A stretch of 64,000 nucleotides of DNA, from contig NZ_JARXVT010000003.1 of NCBI RefSeq assembly GCF_029892845.1, positions 1 through 64,000 of the forward strand, read 5' to 3'. Under the pieces are notes generated by a model. It saw only the letters and a list, made by a program, of their open reading frames with translations. It was not told the DNA's origin and did not search any database. Position 1 is the stretch's first letter. Every line of letters begins with the position of its first letter. This DNA comes from Aurantimicrobium minutum. GTDB lineage: Bacteria > Actinomycetota > Actinomycetes > Actinomycetales > Microbacteriaceae. This document shows, one piece after another, positions 54,580 through 64,000 of the stretch. Both the position numbers and the translations under genes were made by a program.

Positions 54580-54696
54580 GTCGAGCCATCCTCAAGTGAG
54601 AGATACAAAAATGTGATGTCTAGGTGACAACCTCCCTAACGCTACCAAAAGAGTTGCAGTGGGAGGAAACACCTGGGAAAGAAATAAAGCTGTTTG

Positions 54697-55023
54697 CTAG
54701 AGAACCATCAAGTATTCGGCGATATACATTGCCACGATGGCCGCCAACATGACGACTGTCCAGCCAAAATCAAGGGCAATTGCACCAAAACTCATGGGCT
54801 TGACGAATCTGCGCACTGCAGTCATTGGCGGGTCAGTGATGCCATAGACAACACCGCTGATCACGAGCAAGAAGCTCGGTGGTCGCCAACCTGGTCGCAT
54901 TGCACGCAGGAAGTCCAGAATCAGACGTGCCCACATGGCAATGACGAATACCAGTAATGCGTAATAGAGAATTACGCCCACAATGCCGATGACAGACATG
55001 AGTTCGTGTGAAGTAGCAGCCAC
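54697..55023 (-). CDS. YggT-family membrane protein
   Basis: 108 residues with three hydrophobic helices (near 15-35, 48-65 and 80-105). The ILDFLRAMRPGWRPP loop and VYGITDPPMTAVRRFVKP are the YggT pattern. Its role is not well known, but it is often found between sepF and divIVA in the division cluster, as here. Confidence 0.9.
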   Translation of the reverse strand: MAATSHELMSVIGIVGVILYYALLVFVIAMWARLILDFLRAMRPGWRPPSFLLVISGVVYGITDPPMTAVRRFVKPMSFGAIALDFGWTVVMLAAIVAMYIAEYLMVL

Positions 55024-55040
55024 CGTGAGCGGCAGGCTAC

Positions 55041-55493
55041 TTACTCTCCGAAGAAGGTGGTGTCGACTTCAGCGGTCTCAGCAGCTGCATCGCCCGACAC
55101 AGCAACGTGTGCTGGGGAGAGCAGGAATACCTTGCTGGTGACGCGCTCAATCTTGCCGAAGAGGCCCTGAGAAAGACCCGATGCGAAGTCGATGAGACGA
55201 CGAGCATCAGTCTCGGTCATCTGCGAGAGGTTCATGATGACGGGAACGCCTTCGCGGAAGTTCTCAGCAATAACCTTGGCGTCCGAGTACTGCTTGGGGT
55301 GGACGGTTACGATCTCGTTCATGTCGCTCACAGCCTGGTTCTTTGCAGTGTTACGGCGCAGGGGGGTTACCTGTGCACGGCCAGCAGATACGGGAGCAAC
55401 CTGAGGTGCTGCAGCGTATGCGGGTGCGTCGTAGCTCGTGTCCTCGTCAGCGAGACCGAGATAGACCATGGTCTTCTTGAGTGGGTTGGACAT
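55041..55493 (-). CDS. sepF: Cell division protein SepF
   Basis: 150 residues. The N-terminal amphipathic helix ([18 protein letters not shown]) binds the membrane, a spacer follows, and the C-terminal domain (about 60-150) has [21 protein letters not shown] and [19 protein letters not shown]. It anchors FtsZ to the membrane in bacteria without FtsA. Confidence 0.95.
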   Translation of the reverse strand: MSNPLKKTMVYLGLADEDTSYDAPAYAAAPQVAPVSAGRAQVTPLRRNTAKNQAVSDMNEIVTVHPKQYSDAKVIAENFREGVPVIMNLSQMTETDARRLIDFASGLSQGLFGKIERVTSKVFLLSPAHVAVSGDAAAETAEVDTTFFGE

Positions 55494-55528
55494 TGAGTAC
55501 CTCCAGGAATAAAAACTTCTAATTGAGA

Positions 55529-56239
55529 TTAACCGGAAACAGGCCGGTTACCCGTGATTGCAGAGCCAATTCGAAGGTGTGTCGCGCCTTCTGAGATGGC
55601 AGCGGCGTAGTCATGTGACATGCCCGTGGAAATGAAGGTTGCTGCCGGAATAACAGATTGAACTCGCTCTGATGCTGCACGAACCCGGGCAAAGGCCACT
55701 CTGGGCTCTTCATCGAGAGGTGCAACTGCCATCACTCCGAGCAAGTTGAGGCTGGGCTGAGCTGCGACAAGCTCTGCGAGTTCCACCACGTCGGCAGGTT
55801 GAACTCCACCTCGGCCTGGATCTTGAGTCAGGTTGAGCTGAACAAAGCAGTCCAAGACGGGAACAATATTGTTTTCGGGTTCACCAGTTGGGGTGAACGC
55901 CGCATTCCCCAGTGACGTGACCAAACTGTCTCGATCGACCGAGTGCACCACGCTGGCGTATTTGCGGGCAGCGCGTGCTTTGTTGGACTGAAGCTGGCCA
56001 ATGAAATGCCAGGTGAGATCAAGCTCAGCAAGTTCGGCAGCTTTCGCTTCCGCTTCTTGGTGACGGTTCTCCCCTACGTTACGCACTCCGAGGTCGTAAA
56101 GATCACGAACAAGCTGTGCCGGGTGGAACTTTGTCACCACAATGGTGGTGAGATCGTTGACGTCGCGCCCAGCATTGCGGGCCGCCTCAGCGATTCCCTC
56201 CTCTACGAGCGCAAGGCGCTCGGCTAGGGAGGTACTCAC
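55529..56239 (-). CDS. PLP homeostasis protein (YggS/PLPBP family)
   Basis: 236 residues. The PLP-binding Lys is in [18 protein letters not shown] (about residue 36). [23 protein letters not shown] and [25 protein letters not shown] are the other hallmarks. It carries PLP and controls B6 levels without a known enzyme activity. It starts directly after the ftsZ stop. Confidence 0.93.
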   Translation of the reverse strand: MSTSLAERLALVEEGIAEAARNAGRDVNDLTTIVVTKFHPAQLVRDLYDLGVRNVGENRHQEAEAKAAELAELDLTWHFIGQLQSNKARAARKYASVVHSVDRDSLVTSLGNAAFTPTGEPENNIVPVLDCFVQLNLTQDPGRGGVQPADVVELAELVAAQPSLNLLGVMAVAPLDEEPRVAFARVRAASERVQSVIPAATFISTGMSHDYAAAISEGATHLRIGSAITGNRPVSG

Positions 56240-57424
56240 TTACTTGAGGAAGTCGGGGATGTCGAGGTCGTCATCCTCGTCAACGTAGGAAGGAGTCACC
56301 GAAACGTGGCTGGTGGTTGCAGGTGTCGAAAGAACACCGGCAAGCTCGTCATCGGCGAACACACCTGTGGTCGAGGAGACAATGGGGGTGTCAGCGTAAA
56401 TGCTCTCACCGGCGGGCAGGACCGAACCGGTGTCGGTCGAAGTGAATGCACGGCGAGGCATGGGCTTGTGCGTGGGCTCGCCACCATCAAAACCAGCGGC
56501 GATAACCGTGACGCGAACTTCGTCACCCAGGGTGTCGTCAATGACAGCACCAAAGATGATGTTCGCCTCAGGGTGTACGGCTTCGCCGACCAGTGCAGCA
56601 GCGTCATTGATCTCGAAGAGACCAAGGTTGGATCCACCCTGAATGGAGAGAAGAACGCCACGAGCGCCTTCGATGCTGGCCTCAAGCAGGGGTGAGGCTA
56701 CGGCCAGCTCGGCTGCCTTGATCGCGCGGTCTGCACCGCGTGAGGAACCGATTCCCATCAGGGCAGATCCAGCGCCCTGCATAACCGACTTCACGTCTGC
56801 GAAGTCGAGGTTGATCAGACCAGGAGTGGTGATGAGGTCTGTAATTCCTTGAACACCGGCCAGGAGTACCTGGTCAGCTGTAGCGAAAGCTTCTTGTACC
56901 GAGATGCTGCGGTCGCTGATCTCGAGTAAACGATCGTTGGGAACAACGATCAGGGTGTCAACCTCGGCGCGAAGTGCGGCAACACCGCTGTCTGCCTGTG
57001 CCGCACGGCGCTTACCCTCGAAACCGAAGGGCTTGGTTACAACACCGATGGTGAGGGCACCAATGGACTTGGCAATCTTTGCCACGATAGGTGCGGCACC
57101 GGTACCGGTTCCACCACCTTCACCTGCGGTGACGAAGACCATGTCAGCACCAGCAAGTGCTTCTTCGATCTCTTCTGCGTGGTCTTCAGCAGCCTTGCGG
57201 CCAACTTCTGGGTCTGCTCCTGCACCCAGACCACGAGTGAGCTCACGGCCGATGTCGAGCTTGACGTCTGCTTCACTGAGTAGGAGGGCTTGTGCATCAG
57301 TGTTGACTGCGATGAATTCAACACCCTTGAGACCTAGCTCAATCATGCGGTTCACAGCGTTGACGCCACCACCGCCGACGCCGACCACCTTGATGACGGC
57401 GAGGTAATTCTGATTCATTGACAC
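56240..57424 (-). CDS. ftsZ: Cell division protein FtsZ
   Basis: 394 residues. The tubulin signature is [12 protein letters not shown] (about residue 105), with [15 protein letters not shown] at the start. A variable linker follows residue 320, and the C-terminal peptide is [11 protein letters not shown], which binds SepF/FtsW. GTG 57424 is 7 bases after GGAGG and is favoured over ATG 57418. The upstream 139 bp hold a GACAC motif (57528-57538). Confidence 0.97.
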   Translation of the reverse strand: MSMNQNYLAVIKVVGVGGGGVNAVNRMIELGLKGVEFIAVNTDAQALLLSEADVKLDIGRELTRGLGAGADPEVGRKAAEDHAEEIEEALAGADMVFVTAGEGGGTGTGAAPIVAKIAKSIGALTIGVVTKPFGFEGKRRAAQADSGVAALRAEVDTLIVVPNDRLLEISDRSISVQEAFATADQVLLAGVQGITDLITTPGLINLDFADVKSVMQGAGSALMGIGSSRGADRAIKAAELAVASPLLEASIEGARGVLLSIQGGSNLGLFEINDAAALVGEAVHPEANIIFGAVIDDTLGDEVRVTVIAAGFDGGEPTHKPMPRRAFTSTDTGSVLPAGESIYADTPIVSSTTGVFADDELAGVLSTPATTSHVSVTPSYVDEDDDLDIPDFLK

Positions 57425-57527
57425 GTTGTGGCCTCCGCTAGAACCCTAAAGTTCAAGTCGAACCTTAAAGTTATGCTCAGTATGCATTTCTTGATTTGAG
57501 AGTAGGTCGAAGCAACCCGCTCCCCCG

Positions 57528-57538
57528 TGCGACACGCC
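57528..57538. promoter_or_regulatory. GACAC-containing 11-mer upstream of ftsZ
   Basis: TGCGACACGCC lies about 105 bp before the ftsZ start, between ftsQ and ftsZ. It is identical to 52361-52371 before rapZ-whiA. GACAC is the known WhiA core in Streptomyces, where ftsZ is a WhiA target. Function inferred. Confidence 0.45.
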
Positions 57539-57563
57539 AGAGGAACTGAGATACGAAAATAAA

Positions 57564-58679
57564 TTAGCGAACGACGGCTGTTTTTGGCGAGGAGACGTCG
57601 TACTCACTGACCGAACCAACTGGGTTGACGGCGAGCAGTTGAGACAAGACTCGGTTCTTCATCGCGGCGTTTTCAGGTCCACCCCAGAACACACGGGCAC
57701 CACCAACGAGAACAAGCGTCACATCATCAGTGGTGTTGGCAATGACTTCTTCCAGCTGTCCCGCCAAAGCACTAGGCAGAGAGAGGATGACGTCGATCGC
57801 GGCGGCAAACCCCTTGGACTTCACATCGCCGCCCTCGACAGTTATGAGAGGAACACCAGGAATGCGTTCAGTTGACACTTCCAAGACAACACCTGCAGGA
57901 TCCACCATGGTGAGGTCCTTATTGACCATGACGTAGCCGATAGGGCTTCGTTCCACGATCTTGATTACCAGCGTGTGCGGAGGAACCGCAACGGTGGAAT
58001 AGGTCTTCACCAAAGGCTGTGCCTCAACTGCTTTGCGAACCGCGCCCATGTCCACTAACGGAAGGGGCTTATTGATCTGCGGTTGCAATGCAGCTCTGAT
58101 CTGGTCGGCAGGAACGCGGGTTGCGCCCTCGACCACGATGGCTTGCAAAGCAAGAACCGGAGTAAACACGCCAATTCCCACAAAGACCATGACCGCGGCA
58201 AGCGTGCTGGCAATGGATGCCCACATGATCTTTCGACGACGCAGGTGTGCTGTGAAACGGCGAACTTCATCACGCTCAAAAGCTTTTCTCGCCTTGACTG
58301 CCTCTTTGAGTTTGCGTTTGGCTTCTGCCGCCTCCTGCTGCGCCCTCGTGAGGCGACGAGCAGGACGTCGAGATTCTTTCCGGGCTTCCGTTACAACGGG
58401 CGTTACAGGCTTGCTGGGCTCGCTAGCAGGACGACGAATACCCTGAACTCGGCTTCCCGCCGTTTCGACGCGCGCAGGCCCGGAGGGAACTGCGCGAGGT
58501 CGCTGAGGAGAAGAGGAAGCCGCTCGAGCTGATGATTTCAGAGCTTTGCGCTCAGCACGCGAGGGCTTTGCTGCCTTGGGAGCTTTGGCAGGCTTCGCCG
58601 GGGTGGACTGTGCCCGGGCCTGCGGTTGAGAGGTTCGTGGCGGAGGTGTGACTCCGCCAGGCCCAACTGGACGTTTCAT
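57564..58679 (-). CDS. ftsQ: Cell division protein FtsQ
   Basis: 371 residues. The cytosolic part is long, about 150 residues, very basic and rich in Pro/Ala/Ser/Arg. One membrane helix (about 153-178, ASIASTLAAVMVFVGIGVF) is followed by a POTRA domain starting at QAIVVEGATRVPADQI and the FtsQ beta domain. It links FtsB/FtsL with the division ring. It starts 5 bases after the murC stop. Confidence 0.92.
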   Translation of the reverse strand: MKRPVGPGGVTPPPRTSQPQARAQSTPAKPAKAPKAAKPSRAERKALKSSARAASSSPQRPRAVPSGPARVETAGSRVQGIRRPASEPSKPVTPVVTEARKESRRPARRLTRAQQEAAEAKRKLKEAVKARKAFERDEVRRFTAHLRRRKIMWASIASTLAAVMVFVGIGVFTPVLALQAIVVEGATRVPADQIRAALQPQINKPLPLVDMGAVRKAVEAQPLVKTYSTVAVPPHTLVIKIVERSPIGYVMVNKDLTMVDPAGVVLEVSTERIPGVPLITVEGGDVKSKGFAAAIDVILSLPSALAGQLEEVIANTTDDVTLVLVGGARVFWGGPENAAMKNRVLSQLLAVNPVGSVSEYDVSSPKTAVVR

Positions 58680-58684
58680 GAGGG

Positions 58685-60082
58685 CTACTCAGTAGCTTCG
58701 AGGGAAGCAAGGATTTGAGGAATGATGCGATACACATCTCCGCAGCCCAAAGTAATGACAAAGTCACCAGGCTGAGCAATGGAGGCGATGTGCTCGGCGG
58801 CGGCTTGCCAGTCCGCAATGAAAGCGACCTTGGATTGGTCGGCAAATTTCTCCGAGACCAACGCACCGGTCACACCGGGTACTGGATCTTCACGAGCGCC
58901 GTACACATCCAACACAACGGTGAGATCAGCATCGTTTTCCAGGGTGTGAGCGAACTCACCACAGAAATGCTGGGTGCGGCTATACAAGTGCGGCTGGTGA
59001 ACAGCAATCACACGGCCCTCACCCACCACAGTGCGTGCAGCGGTCAATACCGCGTTCACTTCGGTGTGGTGGTGCGCGTAATCGTCATAGACGCTCACCC
59101 CACGACGGATGCCGTGGAGTTCGAAACGACGTTCAGTACCACCGAATTCAGAAATGCCCGCAAGCGCAGAGGCAGCATCGAAACCAAGACCAACCAGGGT
59201 CGCAAAAGCACCGGCAGCGTTGAGGGCATTGTGACGGCCAGGGACCTTGAGCTGGGCAGTGTATTTTGTGCCCAGATACTCAATCGTGAGGGTCGCTCCC
59301 CCCGTTGTGGTGTCGATGTGAGCTAGGCGAACATCGGCATCCTTCGCTTCACCAAAAGTCAGCACACGAGGACCGCTGATTTTCTTGGTCACCCGGACAG
59401 CACCGGGATCATCGCTTGAGATGACAACAAGTTCTGTGGCAGCCGAAGCAAAGTCGACAAAAGCCTGATCGAATGCTTCGAGTGAACCGTAGTGATCGAG
59501 GTGGTCCGCATCCACGTTCGTCACCAAAGCCACCGCGGTGTCATAAAGAAGGAATGAGCCGTCAGACTCATCGGCTTCCACGACGAACAGCTCCCCTTCG
59601 CCATAGGCCGAGCTCAGGCCATATGCCTGGACTACACCACCGTTGACAAAGCTGGGATCTGCGCCGAGTTCACGTAATCCGGTGACGATCATGCCGGTGG
59701 AGGTTGTCTTGCCATGTGCTCCGGCAACGGAGACGAGGCGTGAGCCTCGGGTGATCCATTCCAATGCTTGTGAGCGATGGAGAATCGTGAGTCCTCGCTC
59801 CTGGGCCAGGACATACTCTGGGTTGTCCTGCCACAAAGCACCGGTCACAACCAACGTCTGGGCATCGCCCAAATTCGCTGCGTCATGACCGATATGAACG
59901 GTCACTCCTAAATCTTGTAAAGCGTGAATGTTGTTCGAGTCGCGCACATCTGAACCGGTCACGGTGATGCCTTTGGCAAGAAAAAGGCGAGCAATACCAC
60001 TCATGCCCGAGCCACCGATGCCCACCATGTGAACGGTGCCCAAATTATCTGGGGCAATAACGATGGGGTCTGGCTTGATCAC
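58685..60082 (-). CDS. murC: UDP-N-acetylmuramate-L-alanine ligase
   Basis: 465 residues. The N-terminal Rossmann part has [19 protein letters not shown], the ATP loop is [14 protein letters not shown] (about residue 115), and the middle has DADHLDHYG and the H/N-rich [10 protein letters not shown]. It adds L-Ala to UDP-MurNAc in wall synthesis. It starts with GTG. A 66-bp gap separates it from murG. Confidence 0.96.
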   Translation of the reverse strand: MIKPDPIVIAPDNLGTVHMVGIGGSGMSGIARLFLAKGITVTGSDVRDSNNIHALQDLGVTVHIGHDAANLGDAQTLVVTGALWQDNPEYVLAQERGLTILHRSQALEWITRGSRLVSVAGAHGKTTSTGMIVTGLRELGADPSFVNGGVVQAYGLSSAYGEGELFVVEADESDGSFLLYDTAVALVTNVDADHLDHYGSLEAFDQAFVDFASAATELVVISSDDPGAVRVTKKISGPRVLTFGEAKDADVRLAHIDTTTGGATLTIEYLGTKYTAQLKVPGRHNALNAAGAFATLVGLGFDAASALAGISEFGGTERRFELHGIRRGVSVYDDYAHHHTEVNAVLTAARTVVGEGRVIAVHQPHLYSRTQHFCGEFAHTLENDADLTVVLDVYGAREDPVPGVTGALVSEKFADQSKVAFIADWQAAAEHIASIAQPGDFVITLGCGDVYRIIPQILASLEATE

Positions 60083-60148
60083 GGGCGAGCTTTCTTCTCA
60101 CGGGCAGCAAAAAGCCACCGACTTCCGTTATAACTCAGAAAGCTGTGA

Positions 60149-61231
60149 CTACACCGATGACAGGGCGGCATCGATGAGATTCATCATGCGGGCAGTGCCA
60201 TCTCGCATTCCGACGGTGGCAGCACGTGTGCCCATGATCTCTAGGGCAGCTTCATCCCGTAACAGCGGAATGAGAGTGGATGTAACCCATGCGGGTGTGA
60301 AGTCTTGATCAGCGACCATCACGCCACCTCCGGCCTTCACAACCCCTGCTGCGTTGAAGCGCTGCTCACCATTACCGACGGGATACGGGACATACACAGC
60401 GGGGATACCGAGAGCAGAGAGTTCGGACACGGTCGCAGATCCAGCGCGTGAGACGACCAAGTTGGCCGCAGCGAGGGCCAGATCCATCCGATCGCAATAA
60501 TCCAGAGCCACATAACCTGACAGGGTCGGAATACTCTCAGGCTTGTTCTGTCCGACAATGTGCAGAACTTGGTAGCCAGCAGCCACAATGTCTGCAGCGG
60601 AGTTGGCAATCGTCGTGTTGATCGAGCGGGCACCCTGGGAACCACTGGTCACCATGACGACGGGACGATGAACATCTAGCCCGAAGTGAGCACGGGCAGC
60701 GGCTCGAACAGCAGGGATATCGAGCGTCTCGATTTCTTTACGAAGTGGCGTGCCCACCGTCACTGCATGAGGCAATGGCGTTCCAGCAAAAGTCACCCCG
60801 ACATAGGGTGTGCGCAGGGCGCCCCACCGATTAGCCAAACCAGGTTTTGCATTGGCCTCATGGATAACGAAAGGAACGCCGGCTTTGCGAGCTGCGGCAT
60901 ATGCCGGCGCTGCACTGTAACCACCAACTCCGACGACAACATCAACCTTGCGCTCGGATATCAACGCGGTAATGGTCGACACTGCTGTGGGCCAGCCTGC
61001 GATGAAATTTCGTGAGGAAGCCACCAGTCCCCTGATGCGAGGAAAAGGAATCCGCGGAATAGTGACCAATTCATAACCCCGGGCCGGAACCAACGTTGCT
61101 TCAAGCCCCTCAGCTGTTCCCACACACACAATCTGCGCTTGAGGATCGCGCAGGCGAATTTCATCAGCCATCGCCAACATGGGATTCACGTGGCCGGCTG
61201 TTCCACCACCAGCGAGAAGATAACTGGTCAT
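60149..61231 (-). CDS. murG: UDP-GlcNAc transferase MurG
   Basis: ATG 61231 overlaps the ftsW stop by 4 bp (ATGA) and gives MTSYLLAGGGTAGHVNPMLA, the MurG opening, 360 residues; the longer open frame is inside ftsW. Other motifs: VVGVGGYSAAPAYAAARKAGVPF, VTSGSQGARSIN, and NLVVSRAGSATVSEL. It makes lipid II from lipid I at the membrane. Confidence 0.95.
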   Translation of the reverse strand: MTSYLLAGGGTAGHVNPMLAMADEIRLRDPQAQIVCVGTAEGLEATLVPARGYELVTIPRIPFPRIRGLVASSRNFIAGWPTAVSTITALISERKVDVVVGVGGYSAAPAYAAARKAGVPFVIHEANAKPGLANRWGALRTPYVGVTFAGTPLPHAVTVGTPLRKEIETLDIPAVRAAARAHFGLDVHRPVVMVTSGSQGARSINTTIANSAADIVAAGYQVLHIVGQNKPESIPTLSGYVALDYCDRMDLALAAANLVVSRAGSATVSELSALGIPAVYVPYPVGNGEQRFNAAGVVKAGGGVMVADQDFTPAWVTSTLIPLLRDEAALEIMGTRAATVGMRDGTARMMNLIDAALSSV

Positions 61232-62562
61232 CGAGTACGAGCTTGCTGTGTTTGCCTCGCTCGCGCTTGAGGTCTGGGCTGTGGACGTGAACGCTGACGT
61301 TTGACTGGTTTCTCTTCCTTCGTGAAGGACAAGACCACGCCAATTGCTAATAGCGACATGATCAGCGCTGAACCACCTGAGCTCAAGAGGGGAAGCGGAA
61401 CACCCAGCACGGGCAAGACGCCCAATACAACGCCGATGTTGACGAAAGCCTGACCCACGATCCAAATCATGATTCCGCCGGTGACAATGCGAACAAGGGG
61501 GTCATTAGCCATGCGGATAATCCGGATAAAGGCCACGGCCAAGGTTACGAACAATCCGATGACAACCAAGCACCCGATCATGCCGAGTTCTTCCCCAATG
61601 ATGGCGAAAATGTAGTCGTTATCTGCCGCAGGAAGCCATGACCACTTCGCTTTGGATTGGCCGAGACCCACACCAAAAACACCACCGTTGGCCAGTGCCC
61701 ACTTTCCGTGAAGGGGCTGCCAACACGCATTGGTGTAGTCGGTGCAGTTCTCGTTCAAGAACGAGAGAATTCGTGCCATGCGGTTGGGGCTGATGATTGC
61801 CAGAACAATAACACCTGCGGCGCCAGCGATCATGGGCCACACAATCATGCGGGTTGCAACACCAGAGAAAGCCAAGCACGCCACGATAATGGCGAAAATG
61901 ATGATGGCCGTTCCCAAGTCCTGACCAGCGAGAACCACAACCAGTGCCGCATAAACCGGAATCAGTGCGCTAAAGATGCGGTAGCTGTATGGACCCACTC
62001 TCTTGATGATGAGCGGGAGATTCACGCCAAGCCAGACCGCGATGGTCAGCTTGATCATCTCGGAGGGCTGGAATTGCACACCGATATCGAGCCAGTTACG
62101 GTTACCACCGGATTCAACACCCAACGGCGTGAATACCAGGAGCTGCAGACCAATTGTGGAATACAGCGCAATGTTGGCCCACTTGCGATAGAAAACGAGG
62201 GGCAAACGACTAATGCCCAGCATCACAGGTAGTGCGATGACGGCAGCACCTGCTTGCGTCAAGAAACCAACGAAGAAACCACCGCTTTGCAAGAACGAGT
62301 CCACTGCTGAGGCAGAGAGCACCATGATCAAACCCAGGATCACAGTGAACAATGTCACCCCGGCAAGAAGATAGAAGTTGGGCGACTCGGCCCGGAACGC
62401 AGTTCCCAGCTGAAAGCGGGTAGCAAGTCCGCCAGAGCGTGACGCCGAGGACGAGCTGGGTTGTGCTGCGCGACCAGTTGTTCTCCCGGGTGAACCAGGA
62501 GCGGAGCTGCGAGGAGCAGAAGCCGGTCTGCGAGTGTTATTCGTGCGAGGCGGAGTCGCCAT
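61228..62562 (-). CDS. ftsW: Lipid II polymerase FtsW (SEDS family)
   Basis: ATG 62562 overlaps the murD end by 26 bp and has GGAGG eight bases upstream; 444 residues. A basic, Ser/Pro-rich cytosolic lead of about 60 residues precedes the ten helices. SEDS motifs: NWLDIGVQFQPSEMIKL, GANLP-like region, and LGQSKAKWSWLPAADNDYIFAIIGEELG, with a VPLPLLSSGGSALI near the end. It polymerises glycan at the septum. Confidence 0.95.
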   Translation of the reverse strand: MATPPRTNNTRRPASAPRSSAPGSPGRTTGRAAQPSSSSASRSGGLATRFQLGTAFRAESPNFYLLAGVTLFTVILGLIMVLSASAVDSFLQSGGFFVGFLTQAGAAVIALPVMLGISRLPLVFYRKWANIALYSTIGLQLLVFTPLGVESGGNRNWLDIGVQFQPSEMIKLTIAVWLGVNLPLIIKRVGPYSYRIFSALIPVYAALVVVLAGQDLGTAIIIFAIIVACLAFSGVATRMIVWPMIAGAAGVIVLAIISPNRMARILSFLNENCTDYTNACWQPLHGKWALANGGVFGVGLGQSKAKWSWLPAADNDYIFAIIGEELGMIGCLVVIGLFVTLAVAFIRIIRMANDPLVRIVTGGIMIWIVGQAFVNIGVVLGVLPVLGVPLPLLSSGGSALIMSLLAIGVVLSFTKEEKPVKRQRSRPQPRPQARARQTQQARTR

Positions 62563-64000
62563 CCGCCTCACCTCCAACTTTGTTTCGAACTGCTTGAGCG
62601 AAAAGGCGTCCTCGCTCGGCATAATCAGTGAATTGATCCATCGAAGCTGCAGCTGGAGCCAATAACACCACGTCACCGCTGTGGGCTAAGTCTGCGGCCA
62701 AGTTCACGGCATGAACCATGACATGACTAGTGTCATCCGCCTCAACCTCGAGCACGGTGACCCCGGGCGCGTGTCGCTCGAATGCCGCTGTGACAGGTTC
62801 ACGGTCAACGCCGATGATCACAGCACCTCGCAAGCGATGAGCATGACGAGAAACGAGCTCATCAATGTTGACGCCCTTGAGTAAACCGCCCACAATCCAC
62901 ACGATGGACTGGTTGGCAGTCAAGGAAGCATCTGCTGCGTGAGGGTTTGTTGCTTTAGAGTCGTCGATCCAAGTGATATCTCCCACCGAAGCAACAACTT
63001 CGTTGCGGTGTGAATCCAAGCTGAACGTCTTCAGGGCCTCATAGATTGCCTCTGTAGGTGCACCGAAAGATCGTGCCAGCGCACTGGCAGCAAGTATGTT
63101 GGCCACGATGTGAGGAGCAGCTAAGCCCCGCTCTTCCAGGTCGCGGATGGTGGTGATTTCCAGAGCAGTGGAGTGGCGGTCATCCAGGAAGGCACGGTCA
63201 CACAAGATGCCATCGACGACACCCAGGTCACTCTTACCCGGTGCCCCCAAATCGAACCCGATAGCTCGGGCTCCCTCCATCACGTCAGCGTTTTCCACCA
63301 TGCGTTCAGTGAGCTTGTCTGCTTTGTTATAAACACACGCAACCTGAGTGTTTTCAAAAATCTTGGCCTTGGCAGCAACATAGGCTTCAAAAGATCCGTG
63401 CCAGTCCAGGTGGTCATCGGCGATGTTGAGCACAGCTGCTGAATAGGGATAGACACCGGTCATCCAGTGCAGTTGATAACTGGAGAGCTCCACCACAAAG
63501 ACATCGAAACCTTGAGGATCACGAACCGCGTCAAGGACTGGAACACCGATGTTCCCACAGGGGGCAACGCGGAACCCAGCTGCGGCGAGCATGGCTGCAG
63601 TGAGCTGAACAGTCGTGGTTTTTCCATTGGTTCCGGTAACCATCAGCCATTGTGCTGTATTGACTTTGTCCCGCACACGCCAAGCAAGTTCAATGTCTCC
63701 CCAAATTGGGATGTTGCGTTCTGCCGCCCAGAGGAGAATCTTGTGATCAGGGTGATAGCCGGGTGAGACCACAATCAACTCTGGAGCAAACTCGATCAGT
63801 TCATGAGGAACATCTTCCCCACTTCGCTCTTGCACGTAGGTTGCACCGATGACATCCACCATGGTGATGCGCAGTTCTTCCGCACCAGCAGCGACCACCA
63901 TGACCTGCGCGCCCAACTCGGCGAGAGTATCCACGACAGAGAATCCGGTGACTCCGAGACCCAAAACACCAACACGCAGCCCTGACCAGTCGGCATGCCA
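62537..64000 (-). CDS. murD: UDP-N-acetylmuramoylalanine-D-glutamate ligase, 5' end cut by the window
   Basis: 487 residues are visible and the frame runs off the window edge (WHADWSGLRVGVLGLGVTG), so the start is missing. The ATP loop is TGTNGKTTTVQLTAAML (about visible residue 120), with NIADDHLDWHG and DDSKATNPHAA later. It adds D-Glu in wall precursor synthesis. It is first in the visible murD-ftsW-murG-murC-ftsQ-ftsZ run. Confidence 0.95.
   Translation of the reverse strand, partial: WHADWSGLRVGVLGLGVTGFSVVDTLAELGAQVMVVAAGAEELRITMVDVIGATYVQERSGEDVPHELIEFAPELIVVSPGYHPDHKILLWAAERNIPIWGDIELAWRVRDKVNTAQWLMVTGTNGKTTTVQLTAAMLAAAGFRVAPCGNIGVPVLDAVRDPQGFDVFVVELSSYQLHWMTGVYPYSAAVLNIADDHLDWHGSFEAYVAAKAKIFENTQVACVYNKADKLTERMVENADVMEGARAIGFDLGAPGKSDLGVVDGILCDRAFLDDRHSTALEITTIRDLEERGLAAPHIVANILAASALARSFGAPTEAIYEALKTFSLDSHRNEVVASVGDITWIDDSKATNPHAADASLTANQSIVWIVGGLLKGVNIDELVSRHAHRLRGAVIIGVDREPVTAAFERHAPGVTVLEVEADDTSHVMVHAVNLAADLAHSGDVVLLAPAAASMDQFTDYAERGRLFAQAVRNKVGGEADGDSASHE

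Noticed and set aside
62677-64000. MurD starting at 63964 as a complete gene
   Set aside because: The frame continues to the window edge with conserved residues (WSGLRVGVLG), so the apparent start is internal and the gene is cut.

Overview
This window looks like chromosomal core DNA of a small-genome actinobacterium of the family Microbacteriaceae, probably a freshwater 'Luna'-type lineage such as Aurantimicrobium or a relative. The reasons are the gene content (RbpA, WhiA, Wag31/DivIVA, SepF, OpcA, DUF3145, a Suf cluster with a Rieske ferredoxin), the roughly balanced base composition, frequent GTG starts, very short intergenic gaps and many 1-nt or 4-nt stop/start overlaps. The genus is inferred from memory of gene families, not from a database search. 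I see no insertion sequences, prophage, CRISPR array or rRNA.

Layout. 1-2.3 kb: DUF3145 gene, a PadR-type regulator with a palindrome at its start, and a DUF1684 gene. 2.3-11.2 kb is the most accessory-looking part: a two-component system, a TetR regulator, a 1075-residue secreted/membrane chimera of unknown function, and, divergent from it, a secreted chitinase with two cellulose/chitin-binding modules and a GH18 domain. 11.2-12.2 kb: a GNAT/DUF1778 toxin-antitoxin pair in toxin-first order, with two putative operators, directly downstream of a tRNA(CAU) gene. 12.2-17.4 kb: GT4 glycosyltransferase, DMT transporter, peptide deformylase, AzlCD amino-acid exporter, tRNA-Asn and a hydroxyacid dehydrogenase. 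17.4-26 kb: a tightly coupled minus-strand run TRIC channel-recO-uppS-CDP-glycerol transferase-like-dsbA/frnE-dusB-dgt-dnaG-dehydrogenase. 26-30.8 kb: a collagen-like repeat protein, an ABC-F ATPase, bioY and metB.

30.8-37 kb: the Suf iron-sulfur operon (sufB-sufD-Rieske-sufC-sufT) divergent from heme A synthase ctaA, with a DtxR/IdeR-like box between them, then ctaB. 37-45.2 kb: a plus-strand pentose-phosphate operon tkt-tal-pgi-zwf-opcA-pgl. 45.2-64 kb: one long minus-strand series. In order of transcription it is murD(partial)-ftsW-murG-murC-ftsQ-ftsZ-yggS-sepF-yggT-divIVA-lspA-rluD, then rapZ-whiA, sodA, gap-pgk-tpiA-secG-rbpA and a HAD phosphatase. Division and wall genes thus run directly into the WhiA and lower-glycolysis block.

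Most of the window is well-known housekeeping machinery. The best candidates for something undescribed are the large ectodomain-plus-polytopic-membrane protein at 5528-8755 with its regulatory neighbours, the inverted-order toxin-antitoxin locus with a perfect 28-bp palindrome, and an 11-bp GACAC-containing motif shared by the ftsZ and rapZ-whiA upstream regions. I found no clear case for a wholly new multi-gene system.
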